A stretch of 64,000 nucleotides of DNA from Trichomonas vaginalis G3 (GCF_026262505.1 NC_067208.1:7635962-7699961); one strand, 5' to 3'. Counted from the first letter of the stretch, positions 8,971-19,349 are shown. Notes: generated by a model not told the origin, from the letters alone. Numbers and translations: made by a program.

Positions 8971-9166
8971 TTTTATAAAAATAAAAAAATATTTTTTTCT
9001 TTACTTACATAACCGCCTGCTGCCATAAGTCTTTGACGCCAACCCATACCAGCTAATGAAGGTTGACTTGGTTTAGTTTGGAAACTAAACTTTGGTTTTG
9101 GTTTATCTTCAGTTTTTGGTTTTTCTTCTTCTATCGGTTTTTCGTCACTTTTCGGTTCCTCTGACT

Positions 9167-9583
9167 TTACTCACCTGCAGGAACAGTTGTGTCGTCAACA
9201 TCTTCATAAATATCATATGCCATTTGTTTTTGTTTTCCTTTCAACTTTTTGTGTTTGTTGTAAAGTTTAGAATATTTCGACTCTAAGTCAATGAGATGTT
9301 CTATAATGAACTGTTGGTCAGTGAAGTAAACTTTTCCATCTGTTGTCTCGAAAGCTCCTTCAGACTTCAATATTTTATTTGTGAGAGTCTGTTTCTTTTT
9401 TGAGATACTAGCCGTTCCATTTCTATGAAAAGTGACTTTGTAGTTAGGGTTTGTATTTCCAGACCTGGCACTTTCTATTATTGAATTTTTCTCTTCATCT
9501 GTAAGTTCTTTGACAGGTTTTGACAATGGTTCTGAACTTTTTGTTTGTGGTGTCAAATCTACCGTTTCAACTTCTTCGGTCAT
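9167..9583 (-). CDS. Hypothetical Maverick protein, 138 aa (possibly longer by frameshift)
   Basis: N-terminal low-complexity TVDLTPQTKSSEPLSKPV, then a small domain with NYKVTFHRNGTASISKKKQ and a helical ELESKYSKLYNKHKKLK-type end. The copy-3 gene 30096-30529 has a comparable middle (YYVSQSKDGKIYVRKRK), so they may be counterparts; inference. Downstream, a shifted frame is open to about 9005 and encodes KSEEPKSDEKP followed by LAGMGWRQRLMAAGG, suggesting the original protein was about 55 residues longer. The leader TTTTTTACTGAGATGAA is the same as that of the next gene upstream. Confidence 0.6.
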   Translation of the reverse strand: MTEEVETVDLTPQTKSSEPLSKPVKELTDEEKNSIIESARSGNTNPNYKVTFHRNGTASISKKKQTLTNKILKSEGAFETTDGKVYFTDQQFIIEHLIDLESKYSKLYNKHKKLKGKQKQMAYDIYEDVDDTTVPAGE

Positions 9584-9602
9584 TTCATCTCAGTAAAAAA
9601 TT

Positions 9603-9752
9603 TTAGTTTGGTTTGTTTTCAACTGGTTGTTGTTTTTTAAGTCGGTCTAAAACTTCCTGAGGTATAGGAAGAACTTGACAAACACGTTGTGTAACTGCTG
9701 GAAGCCGACAAATCCATCTTGAACCCATTTGTCTCAATGCTGTATTGTTCAT
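9603..9752 (-). CDS. Small basic protein, 49 aa
   Basis: MNNTALRQMGSRWICRL... with PAVTQRVVQVLPIPQEVLDR and a KKQQPVENKPN tail. Below usual ORF cut-offs but bounded by the same TTTTTTACTGAGATGAA leader as the next gene. Its start lies only a few bases after the stop of the gene at 9759-10167, so the three genes form a tight same-strand series. Resembles the small basic virion-associated proteins common in Polintons only in size and charge. Confidence 0.45.
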   Translation of the reverse strand: MNNTALRQMGSRWICRLPAVTQRVCQVLPIPQEVLDRLKKQQPVENKPN

Positions 9753-9758
9753 TTCATC

Positions 9759-10167
9759 TCAGTAAAAAACTTTACATTCCCAAGTTTGAGGTGGTTGCGG
9801 TTGGTTATTGTTTACCCATTGTTGTGCATGGTTATATCCTCTGTTAAAGAATCTTTCACCTTGGTCCATATAGTGTCCTGCTTGGTTATAGTAGTCATTT
9901 GCTTTGTTATAATAGTTTCCTGCTTGTCTTCCTACATTGTCCATCCATCCTTGAACTTTTCCTCTTGTTTCAGGATTTGGAATAAGATTTGCATCTCGTG
10001 CTACATCCCAACCTTTCTGTACAGTTTGTATAATAGGTTGTGCTTTCTCTTTAAGTATACCTAATGTACTCAAAATCTTCCTTCCAACTCCAAATACACC
10101 TCTGGCTATTGTTCCCACTGGGGCAAAAATCTGGATGCAACTCCTGCTAATGCCCAAATAAACCCAT
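9759..10167 (-). pseudogene. Putative minor virion protein, 5' end frameshifted
   Basis: In copy 2 the intact start (23105) reads MGLFGALAGVASRFLP then VGTIARGVFGVGRKIL: a hydrophobic glycine/alanine-rich N-terminus. In copy 1 the same start at 10167 is shifted by one-base losses, and the frame recovers at VGTIARGV. The rest is helical, with NYYNKANDYYNQAGHYMDQ and a Gln/Pro end. The hydrophobic N-terminus plus repeats resembles the protein at 47784-48311 of copy 3 in layout, suggesting a shared role as a membrane-active or internal capsid protein; this is inference. Confidence 0.5.
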
Positions 10168-10185
10168 TTCTTATGGGTTAAAAAA

Positions 10186-11128
10186 ATCGAATCCAAACAA
10201 GGACCCCTATGTTTCTAAAGCGACAAAGAAAGCACTCATGATAAAAATCTTAGTTCAACACCAAATGCTTGGTTTATGGATATCTTGGAAAACATTCCGA
10301 GAGTTAGAACAGATGGACCACCATACTGGCTAATATTTGTTGGTCAAAACACAAGATACTGTGAAGCCATACATTACAGTCCAAAGCTATTTAGATATCT
10401 TAGCAGCTTTGACAATATTCGTTGACAAATACATCCAACAAAACTGAACATCTGACTGTGAAAGTTTCAAATCAGATGATGTAAAAACTATCTGCGTTCA
10501 AAAAATGTAAACAATATTTCATTGTCGACCAAACCATTCTGCTCTTGGTGTCATTGACGGTTGTATAAAAATGTTAAGACTTAAACCAACCACAAGGTGG
10601 TGAAGCAAATGAAATGTCATATGACGACAAATATAGACACTTCTCCATGGCAAAGATGAGACAAGTTTTAAATATTTACAATAGCCGTAAACAAAAAGGT
10701 TTGGGAAACTCCTCCGAAGAAATGAAAAACAACCCTGACTTAGAGAAAGACTATATATTTAATAATTTAGTCAAAAGAGACAAACAAGAAAGAATGCCGG
10801 GCTTCAAACTTCAGAAGAGTGACAAAGTAAAAATAGAAATACTAAACGCGACCCATATGAAAATACTATTGACTATGACAACAATGGAACCCGACAGGTA
10901 CTCACATTCGTGTTCGTAAAAATAGAAGAAAGTATACAAGAGAATATTATGAAGTTTTAGGCAAACATGGCAAAATGTACAGACTGCAAGCAGAAGATAA
11001 AACTACTATTGTCAGACCTCGTGTTCAAACTTGTCAAAGTTCAAGGTGGTATACTTTCAAAGACAGTTTCTAACAAATATAAGACAACTCCTGACGAATA
11101 TGCTAAAGAAGTTGAAAATGACGACTAA
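10186..11128 (+). pseudogene. Maverick integrase, decayed copy
   Basis: Base by base it follows the intact integrase gene at 23123-24082 but has lost the ATG and carries at least ten small indels, most of them one-base losses in runs (for example TTT to TT, TTTT to TTT, CC to C). No long frame remains; the largest open piece is 10614-10919. Substitutions are few. The pattern is either very recent pseudogenisation or uncorrected homopolymer error. Divergent from the gene at 9759-10167 as in copy 2. Confidence 0.8.
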
Positions 11129-12535
11129 AAGCATTTCTATACCATGCGTAAACTGTCATGTAAGGTGGCATGTAGTCTTTACTTTGTCCCGTTGTTTGCG
11201 TATATCCTGAAACGCGATGTGTATGGTTTCCTCCTCCCTCAGTGTTACTCCAGTAACAATCTATAGCAAACTTAACGTCGTCTTTAACATCATATCCTTT
11301 ACCTTTTGTCATTGCTGCCCAATCCCAATATCTATGCTTATGCCAACCTGCTTGAGATGTTACTTAAATCTATGTAGTGACTGTGTGCAGGTAAATTTTC
11401 ACTGAAATCGTTTTACTTCCACCTGTTTCCTTTGAAGAGTTTGCACAATACAAAAACCTGTCGACTATTTGAGTCCAAGTTCCAAACCAAGTACTACTTC
11501 TGGTCTGGTAGAGTTCATTGACGTATAAATAGAGCCTATAGGATATAATGTTTGAAGTATTTCTGTCTTTAATGTTTGAAGCTCTGTTTTGTCTGCTTTC
11601 TTGTCATATAAATCTTGAGCAGTGAATTTAATATTATGTTCATCCTTCATGACATAAACATCTTTACATCTAATGTTTTTCATCGTCGTTATGTCGTCAT
11701 CCGATGTTAAACCTTGTGGAAAGTTAGGAGGTTTACAATATATTGCATCCCCACCAGTTTCTTCAACCGTTCCTTCATACTTCTATAGCAACAGTTGTAA
11801 AATTGTATGTGTATGGTTCTTGTCTGCTTTCTTCTCTAACTCATCGTTAACATAAGTTTTTATCTGCTTTAAGGTCTAAACATCCTGAAACCATCCTGTA
11901 TCGGCTTTAGTTTTTAAAATCTTCGATGTCCGTTCATGGTACCAGTCAACCCTTTCTATAATTTCTTTATCTTTTTCATCCACATATTCCTTATCCGCCT
12001 TCTTCACTAACACACTAGCCATAAGTCCCTTATCTACCTTATTTTCAAGGCTAACGTTTAAGTCTGTTATTTCAGATATAGAAATGTGTATGAGTCTTTT
12101 TAGAATATTCGTTTTCAGCTCTTGTCACTTTCACTTGACATTTTATTGTCAACATATGTTTTGTCTGCTAGTTCAGGATGAGTATGTTCTTTTGTTGCAT
12201 AAGCATTGTTAGCTCTTTCTTCTTCTTTTGCTATTGCATTCGTCTACATATTCTTGTCAGCTTTGTTGTCAACATCTGCTTTCAAAAAAGTTCATTTATA
12301 GGTTTCTCGTTTAAAAGTTCCTTTTGTTGGATTTATACAGACAGTATTGTTCTTCTTGTCTTGAAACAGAAACCATCTGTCATTGGGTTTAATGTCAGTT
12401 TTTAAGTTTCCTTCTTTCAATGACTCAGATATCTTAGAATAGTTTGAAAAGTTTGTTGTGTTTCTTATTTAGAGCTTGCATAATGAGTTGTCGGTTGTGT
12501 TGTATTTCTCTCATGGAAGCAATATCTTTCGACAT
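11126..12535 (-). pseudogene. Collar-domain fibre gene, decayed and mosaic
   Basis: Counterpart of 24079-26079. The N-terminal start (12535) and C-terminal collar (KGKGYDVKDDVKFAI) align with copy 2, but frames are broken throughout. Two structural differences stand out. The 66-bp repeats present six times in copy 2 are absent here. The segment 11465-11683 encodes KADKTELQTLKT and LYPIGSIYTSMNST, which match the type-II fibre at 41861-43756 rather than the type-I one. So this copy is a chimera of two fibre lineages as well as a pseudogene. Confidence 0.7.
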
Positions 12536-12553
12536 TTTTATTCTAGATAAAAT

Positions 12554-13399
12554 ATGCTTCCAATAGAAAAAGAAAATTCAAGAGTTGCTACAACTAAACC
12601 ATTAGATGAACTTTTTACTAATGTCGGTCAAAAGTTTGAGACAGAGACCGTAAAGCATGAAGGCTATCGTTTTGACTACCATTAAGATGGCTAAAGAGAC
12701 CCATCTGTCACAAAAGCTATTGGCTTTCGTAGAATGAAGTTTGTGTCTGTAGAAGATAAAAGTTTTCCATTTATTGTAAGGTTTCATATAGATTATATAT
12801 CTGAAGGGAAACGAAAAATGTGGGAAGAAATTGAGCTAATACAAGTTGACCTTTCATCTTCTCTACAGACTGCGTTAAAAAATATAGAAGAATAAAATAA
12901 ATTCATGTTATGCAAAATATGCTGATGAATATGCAAATACCGAGAGCACACTTTATGTGAGAATTGTATATGACAAACAAAATTCACAAGTGTCATTTCA
13001 ATCTACGAAGACAATCCAAAGAAAGACGAACAAATATATACAGAATTCACTGCAATGTCATGGTATTATTTGCAAAGAATGTTAAATCAAAACGAACTTC
13101 CTTTAGCAAATATTTACAGTCGATATGCAAGAGATGAACCATATTTATTTAAAGATGTTTTCGACCCAGCTGCTATTATTGTTCATGCTTCATTTTCTGG
13201 CGCCCAAAACTCTTTCTTATGCTTGGCAAATGACTTTTACGAAAAACCTACAAAGTTATACGAACCACCAAGTGGAAGTATTTCAGACTTTCAAGTATGG
13301 TTTACTACAGATGGAAGAAAAAGAATAATTCCATTATACCATGTGTTTTACTTAGAACTTAGTTTCATATACAACTACTATCGAACGGTAAAAATATAA
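12554..13399 (+). pseudogene. Putative minor capsid protein, decayed copy
   Basis: Colinear with the intact 282-residue gene at 26098-26946 but with several small indels; the last 114 residues (from about 13055, SWYYLQRMLNQN) remain open. The copies share nearly all bases elsewhere. See the intact copy for content. Confidence 0.8.
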
Positions 13400-13403
13400 T
13401 TTT

Positions 13404-13646
13404 TTAATACGGTTGAGGTGTTGGATTTGGTTGCCAACTAGACTGTGGTGCAGGTTCAGGCTGTTGTATAACAGGAGCTTGTTCTTCTGGTTCAGGGTCT
13501 TTAGGTATAATACAACGAACTGACCTACTCTTTTACCAATATTTTTGACTCCGTTCCAAATTCCTCTTCCTACGGTTTTTTATTCCATTCCATATACCTC
13601 TTCCAACATTTCGAAAGAAGTTTCCTATCTTACTGAAGAAACCCAT
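13404..13646 (-). pseudogene. Glycine-rich/proline-rich small protein gene, frameshifted; empty-site allele
   Basis: Encodes MGFFSKIGNFFRNVGRGIW with repeated GxWNGxK units, then a Pro/Gln tail (KDPEPEEQAPVIQQPEPAP). One-base shifts break the middle. It matters because it is the uninterrupted form of the gene that in copy 2 is split by the type-II Maverick: the sequence TTTAGGTATAATAC here is the empty insertion site. The hydrophobic amphipathic N-terminus suggests a small membrane-associated virion protein (inference). Confidence 0.65.
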
Positions 13647-13664
13647 TTTACTATATGTAAAAAT

Positions 13665-14026
13665 CTAATGTCCGCCTAGTCTCTTACGTTTCCTGTTGAG
13701 TTCCATAGCATTCTTTAACTGGAGCTCATACATTCTGTTTCTCCTCTGGTAGAAAACATATTCTGGGTCAACTCCTGTGTTCGCGTCATCTGCATAAAGT
13801 TGTTTATATCCCACTTCAGGGTTTGTATAAAACTCTTTCCATCTCATATTTGCATACCATGGGGCAAACCTAACGCAGCGTCATTTGACATGGCAGTTTG
13901 CATTTGTACATCTGTTGGCACTTGACCATAGTTTGCCATTGCAGTTTGTATTCTAACTTCATTTGGAATATTCTCTGGGTTTGGTTGTCCAGGTTGCTGT
14001 GCATTCGCTAAGTTCTGTGCGTCCAT
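13665..14026 (-). pseudogene. Hypothetical 120-aa Maverick protein, one-base frameshift
   Basis: Same gene as 49152-49514, which is intact. Here one T is missing in the ATGGTGG stretch near 13858, splitting it into two overlapping 60-residue frames. Otherwise nearly identical. The content is described at the intact copy. Confidence 0.7.
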
Positions 14027-14049
14027 TTAATATTAGATAAAAATATCTC

Positions 14050-14181
14050 TTACGAGTACATATGCTGAACATTTGCAGGCATTGGTTCATCTTCATATTC
14101 TCTGTACTTTTCTGCCACGTCAAATAAATAAATGACACAATGGAAAAAACCTAAAACAAGTAGTCCGATTTCAAACCACAT
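14050..14181 (-). CDS. Small single-pass membrane protein, 43 aa
   Basis: MWFEIGLLVLGFFHCVIYLF is a clear membrane span, followed by a charged tail (AEKYREYEDEPMPANVQ). Its 5' end overlaps the 3' end of the methyltransferase gene by 31 bp on the same strand. The same ORF is at 49538-49669 in copy 2, with a single-residue difference, so it is conserved. No family recognised; tiny membrane proteins are typical of virion-encoding elements. Confidence 0.5.
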   Translation of the reverse strand: MWFEIGLLVLGFFHCVIYLFDVAEKYREYEDEPMPANVQHMYS

Positions 14182-14984
14182 TTACTTACTAATAAAATTT
14201 CTTTGTTATGACACTTTCTCCAGTTTATAGGTCCTCTCTCATATTCTATCTTGTCATATATAAACTCATAGTCATGTATGTCCTCTAACCATCTCATAAC
14301 GGTTTCCAAACCACTTTTATCGGATGTAAAGTAAAAGCATGGATGGTTATGTATAACGTCTAAAGTTTCTAAAGAGTCTCTCAAAGTCCAGTCTACTTGG
14401 TATTGAAAATCCCATGTGTTATAGAACGGCGGGTCCACTATAAAGAAAACATTTTCCTTGTCTTTATATTTTTCATACAAATCTGTCCAATGACATCTCA
14501 CAAACTCTATACCCTCAATATATTTTTCTATGTCCTCTTTGAAAACATTTGTATAGTTAAGATATAAAACTTTTGACATAAGTGTTTCAATGTCATGAAC
14601 TCTTATAGAACCACTATATAATAGTCTAGCAGATATACTATCCCAGTCTATATATTCTGCTTTTTTCAAAACCTCTCTCACAATATTTTTCTTATCTAAT
14701 GGTATACGTTCCATCTTACCTATAGGTATCTTTTCTTTTAACTCTTTCAATATATTGTTTGTGTCTGGAATATGTTTGAGACGGTTCATATAGTTGTCGA
14801 AGTCATTGCATATAATCTTTGAGTCTGGGAATATTATATGGCACAAATGGGATATATAGAAACTTCCACCAAACAAATCTACAAATGTTAGACCATTCGG
14901 TAGTTTCTTAAGTTCTCTCAATATAATATTTTTACATCTACTCTTATTTCCAAAGAACGGTAACGGTGGTTTTGTAAAATTCAT
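14151..14984 (-). CDS. Dam-type DNA N6-adenine methyltransferase
   Basis: 277 residues. Methylates adenine in DNA using S-adenosylmethionine. PFFGNKSR (residues 9-16) and FVDLFGGSF (34-42) form the cofactor site of the D12/Dam class; DPPFYNT (about 184-190) is the catalytic motif; YFTSDKSG lies near the C-terminus. It is intact and nearly identical to the 272-residue copy at 49654-50472; the five extra C-terminal residues come from a one-base change that removes the stop. N6-methyladenine is the known DNA methylation of T. vaginalis, and its genome has several such methyltransferases. Located last before the right terminus. Confidence 0.9.
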   Translation of the reverse strand: MNFTKPPLPFFGNKSRCKNIILRELKKLPNGLTFVDLFGGSFYISHLCHIIFPDSKIICNDFDNYMNRLKHIPDTNNILKELKEKIPIGKMERIPLDKKNIVREVLKKAEYIDWDSISARLLYSGSIRVHDIETLMSKVLYLNYTNVFKEDIEKYIEGIEFVRCHWTDLYEKYKDKENVFFIVDPPFYNTWDFQYQVDWTLRDSLETLDVIHNHPCFYFTSDKSGLETVMRWLEDIHDYEFIYDKIEYERGPINWRKCHNKEILLVSKCGLKSDYLF

Positions 14985-15118
14985 TTATATATAATAATAA
15001 AAATGTTTTTTCCTGAAAAGTGACAGAAAAGTGACAAAACATGAAAACATATATAATTTGTGAAAAGCTCCTGGAAGACCCGTATATATAAGAACTTCAT
15101 TTATAATAATCATCTTCA

Positions 15119-15153
15119 GGGCTAGAAGGCACGAAGTGCCTGGAAGCCCCACT
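15119..15153. repeat. Right terminus of Maverick copy 1 (hairpin)
   Basis: GGGCTAGAAGGCAC-GAA-GTGCCTGG... forms a hairpin (AGGCAC/GTGCCT), and the element ends ...AAGCCCCACT. Copy 2 ends with the same layout but a changed stem (GGCGC/GCGCC) at 50685-50718. Compensating changes keep the stem paired. It is followed by ACC and a run of 14 T, then by host sequence. Confidence 0.7.
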
Positions 15154-15170
15154 ACCTTTTTTTTTTTTTT

Positions 15171-16211
15171 ACCAAAACTCCCTAGGAAATGTGTGTATCT
15201 AAACTTTGATACCGCTCCTAAAGATATTTGGAAGTATTTTTATAAAACTTTACCAAATTCAGAACCAATCAATGGCACAAACGTTTCAGCTATGTCAAAA
15301 AATAATGAATGCTTCATTTACAATTGCTATTTTCATGGGAACACAGATGATAGCATCATTACTTTTAAAATTAATAATAACAAAATGCTTATCTCAGATT
15401 GTTTATTTTATGAATGTAGTTCGACAAATTATGTTGGTGGAGCTATAAACTTTAAATGTGATAGTTCAATTATTCAGTACAGAACGTGTGGCTACAAATC
15501 AAAAGCGAATTCTGATACAGCGCATCATGCATATATTTATTTACCACCTAGTTCGACTAATATAAACTACCTTTATGCAAGTTCTTTTCTTGATTGCGGA
15601 GATTTGAATTACATGGAAACAAATTTTATTGGTTACGGAAAAATTAGAGTTAAATCAATTAATACTAGTTCCTGCACAGCAAGAAAAAACGCAGGAATAA
15701 ATATTGTTGGCCCAACTAATATTGGCATCATAACATATTCAACATTTTCTCAAAACAAAGCAAATGATCAAATTGTAGTTTTTTTTCGGGTTTTAAACAT
15801 CATATGCATAATTGTAATATTTTGAATAATACATGCACAACCAATGATGTAAATCATAGAGGAACATGTTATTCATATCAAGCAACTGTTCTAATTGATC
15901 ATTGTTCATTTTTTGGAAACTCGCCAACTAAACGAGAATTTTCTACATATAATTTCTCTACGCCCAGTTCAATTACAGTCAAAGAATGTTTCTTTGATAG
16001 AGAAAATAAAGAAGGTCCGATTACATCTGGATCGATCACATTTGAGAATATTTCTAGTGAATATTCGATTAATCAACTTCCTCATTTTTCCACAAACAAA
16101 TGTGAAGCTGAATATCCTATGTTGAACGATCTTACTCTGACAAATGGCAAAGCAGTTTATCACCGAGTTGTTCCCTTCATTACTGCCTGTTTTATTTCCA
16201 TCAAAAAGTAA
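15171..16211 (+). pseudogene. Cysteine-rich repeat (beta-helix-like) surface-type family, copy 1, broken
   Basis: Repeats of the form CxFYxCSSxxxGGAIxFxCDSSIxQYRTC recur along the chain, resembling right-handed beta-helix or polymorphic-membrane-protein-like repeats; T. vaginalis has large families of such putative surface proteins. The 5' end is lost at the Maverick junction (no credible ATG). A change in the T-run near 15780 shifts frame between the first 220 and last 135 residues. The C-terminus ends in a hydrophobic stretch (VVPFITACFIS), a possible membrane anchor. Two further copies lie at 17950-19042 and 55695-60333. Family assignment is by repeat pattern only. Confidence 0.5.
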
Positions 16212-16214
16212 AAC

Positions 16215-17671
16215 AATGATTATCAAAAAGATTGATGCAATTGATCCAAGTGAACTTGACATCCTCTATTCGGAAGTTCTTAACCAAGAGCCATTCAACT
16301 CAAAGAACTGTTTGTTTATCGCACAATTCTTGAATTACGCGATTTGTGAAACTAAAGTTGTTGATGTGAAATCTATGGTTTCTACATTGTCTATCATTTC
16401 CGCTCTTCCTATTTCTAACATTGACAAGGGCAATGGCATTTCTGCATCAGCATCGACAAGTCTTGAAGAAATGAACACAGACATGCATCCACTCGAGAAA
16501 TCATCAAGACTGAAGCGAAAATGAGTTTCGATGAACCTCCAAGTTTCTAAGATTTGTACAGTTTCAACTTAACTATATATTCAAACGAACAAGACGAACA
16601 ACAGATCATCTCAGCATTCAAAAATGCACGAACTTGGGCCATCCTTTCTATGATGAATCATTTGCATAAGAGTGAGACTGAATCATCCGGCAATACTTGC
16701 GTTGTGCATGTGAAATTAAAGACTTGCAAGTCAATTTGAGTACTATTCTTGATTCATTTTGTTCTTGGTCCTCTGTTTGCCCATCTTTCACATTTTGTTG
16801 GATCACACTTATTTCAGACAGTAGATTCATTTATACACTTCTTTGTAACAACGAAGGATGGAGTGATTATTGTGTTTTATTATCTGATTTCGTTGTTACA
16901 GTTGGTTCTATCAACACGAATAGTGAATCATTCAGTAAGATATACAATTCATTACTTCGTCTTGTTTTAGTTTTACTTCACGATTTCAACAATTTCGTTG
17001 TTGGTTGTTGTGATGTTTTGATTGATGTTTCTCCGATTCATTTGACACAATTAAGAAACATATTTTTATCTCTACAACCGAATGAAAACGTATCTAAGAT
17101 TCAAATTCAATTCGACAAAACAGTCAATTTCACAGACATCATGAACAACATTTTCAATGATAATTCATATGATGAAAATGTTCTAAAACAGATTTTTCCA
17201 CAAGTCAACAGTCTTAAAGAGAGTGTCATTTTTGTTAGTTTCCTTTTGTCGAATATGCCAAACTTGCAACAGTTAAAGACGAACACGACAACAGACGAGA
17301 TCAAAGTTTGTTTGTCTTTCATCAGTGTTCTTAATCTTTGCCAAACACCAGAACAGCGTACTATGATATGTAACTCTGTTTTAGACCAAGTTCGAAGTGA
17401 AAACACTAAATAATCTATTGGTGCATCTAAAATGATCCTTTATGTCATTGTTTCACAAGATGCAGAAAGAAACAACTTCCCTGTTAAAGATGTTCTTATT
17501 AAAGTTATCGCACAGAGAATTTCGACACCTGCACCTCATCCACAACAACTTCAATATTTAGTTAGAGACATTTTGTCACAACACGCTTTCTGGTCTCTCC
17601 CTTCTATCAAGATGAATTCCTCTGTTGTCAACTTCTTCATGGCTGCTAAACAAGCATTCCAAAAGAAATAA
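16215..17671 (+). pseudogene. NOT1: NOT1 (CCR4-NOT scaffold) C-terminal pseudogene
   Basis: The C-terminal Not1 domain is recognisable: FTFCWITLISDSRFIY, GWSDYCVLLSDF, LLRLVLVLLHDFNNF, HLTQLRNIFLS and, after a stop at 17411, MILYVIVSQDAERNN and QHAFWSLPSIKMNSS. These follow the order in CNOT1, the scaffold of the mRNA deadenylase complex. 16215-16524 and about 16554-16739 probably belong upstream but are in other frames. 16697-17671 is one frame interrupted only by TAA at 17411-17413. There is no N-terminal two thirds. It lies between two broken copies of the surface-type family, suggesting that the locus was moved together. Confidence 0.72.
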
Positions 17672-17949
17672 AAATAAAATAAAAATATCATATTTTGAAT
17701 TTCTACTCTAAATTTCATCTTTTCTTTTCTTTCAATTTCTTTCTTCATAAAAAAGAGAGATCTAGCTTTTATAGTATCAGTAATATGAAGATTTGTTATA
17801 TTCAGAAATATGGGACATAAGGAATTATGGTAAAACAATTTATATTAAGAGTTGCAAGATAAAAAAATACATATTTGTCACTTTTTGACTTTTCTTGATT
17901 GGTTTCAAGAGATTCCAATCAAGAAAATCACTTATCAAATGATTAAAAT

Positions 17950-19042
17950 ACGCAAACAAAGAATAATCTCTATCATGATGAATCTCCAACAGAGGTTTGG
18001 GAACAGTTTTATGAAACAACTCCAAACACAGAACCTCTCAGTGGTCCAAATGTTAAAGCAGAAACTACATCAAATGAATGTTTTCTCTATGATTGCATGT
18101 TTATTACTATTACAACTAATAGTGCCATTTATTTTGAAAAATCAAACAATAAATTTCTTAACTCATATTGTTCATTTGATAACTGCAGCAGTAATACAGA
18201 TGGTGGATCTATCTACTTTAATTGTGATAGTTCCATTGTCCAATATCGAACATGTGGCTACAAATCAAAAACAAACTCTGAATATGGACATCATTCATCT
18301 GTTGAATTAGTTGATAAATCAAATAATAAAAATTATCTTTATGAAAGTTCTTTTTATGAATGCGGAAATTTAGAAAAAAATGTGGACAAATTATCTTCAA
18401 TATGGAAATATTGAAGTTAAATCACTCAACACAAGTTTCTATGAAGCCAGCTATTACTCAGGGATTCTTCTAAATACACCAACTAGAATAGGTAACGTAA
18501 CATTTTCGTCATTTTGTAGTTCCACATCATCTAATTCAATTTTAGGTCTAAATATTAAAAACTACACTTTTAAATTTTGTAATGTTTTGAATAATCATCA
18601 AACAAATGATGATTCTATTACATTTTGTGCTTTTGGTGCAACTGTTCAGATTGAAAACTGCTCATTTCTTGAAAATGCAGGACCAAGAGTAGAATTTTAT
18701 CAATCTATTTATGAAGGATATGATGGTTCAATTACAGTTAAAAATTCATTCTGTGACAAAATTGATAAAACATATGGATTAGTTATTACAAATAATGTTA
18801 AAAATATATGTTCTATTTATTATCTTTCTCACTTTTCAACATATCTCTGTGAAACAGGTTTTCCTATTTTATGCATAAAGAATAATATTATTACAAATTA
18901 TGAAGAAACTTATCTTCCTTCATCTAAATTTATTTTTATTTTTTTGTATCATTTGTTTAAAAGAATAAAAATAAACAATCTTAATGTATTAATTTTTCTC
19001 ATCATATCAATGCTTTTGAAATTTATAAATAACTTGTTTTGA
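17950..19042 (+). pseudogene. Cysteine-rich repeat surface-type family, copy 2, frameshifted
   Basis: Frame 1 from about 17950 reads ESPTEVWEQFYETTPNTEPL, then the family hallmark GGSIYFNCDSSIVQYRTCGYK, and stops at 18414. One base out, the frame from 18380 continues with IEVKSLNTSFYEASYYSG to 19042. The C-terminus is strongly hydrophobic (NVLIFLIISMLLKFI), a likely anchor. One single-base shift near 18395 explains the split. No start codon with a convincing signal peptide is visible. Close to the copy at 55695. Confidence 0.5.
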
Positions 19043-19157
19043 CTACATTCAATTTCGTACATTTTATAGAAGATTAATCAATAGAAAGAATCATTCAATT
19101 CGATGAACCAGTATTTAATTCATTTATTCAGGCATATATCATCATTCCAGATTCACC

Positions 19158-19349
19158 GTGTTACAAGAAACATCCAGAGATCTTGTTAAAGCAGCTATTG
19201 CAAAGACAGCATATATACATATGAAGAGTGAATCAAAAAAAATAGCATCAAAGGTAGCAGCAGCAACAGAGTTGATTTCACGAGATATTTTTGGAAGTGA
19301 ATACATCCGAGATATCGCTAAAGATTTCACTAAACAATTATGTGCATGA
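19158..19349 (+). pseudogene. Helical fragment, possibly NOT1 middle region
   Basis: A 63-residue open stretch, SRDLVKAAIAKTAYIHMK then VAAATELISRDIFGSEY, without a proper start. The pattern AxxTxxLIxRDF... resembles the DUF3819-type region of NOT1, which lies before the Not1 C-terminal domain; a decayed NOT1 C-terminus lies 1.5 kb upstream, so this could be another piece. The match is weak. A same-length antisense ORF is its shadow. Confidence 0.3.

Larger units (their letters stand above)
1..15153 (+). mobile_element. Type-I Maverick/Polinton, copy 1 (left end outside window)
   Basis: Carries a set of Maverick genes (D5-like helicase end, packaging ATPase, family-B polymerase, retrovirus-like integrase, collar-domain fibre, adenine methyltransferase). 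From about 10070 to 15153 it is colinear with 23005-27054 joined to 48990-50718, which defines the family. The right terminus is a GC-rich hairpin ending CCCCACT, matching the CCCCACCT end of copy 2 at 50718. It directly abuts a truncated host gene. The part from 10140 to 13650 is far more damaged than the rest. The left end and its target duplication are not visible. Confidence 0.85.

Noticed and set aside
9165-9180. Spliced intron joining 9167-9583 to the downstream frame
   Set aside because: GTGAGT is present, but no trichomonad-type 5' GTAYGT or 3' ACTAACACACAG signal follows; a frameshift is simpler.
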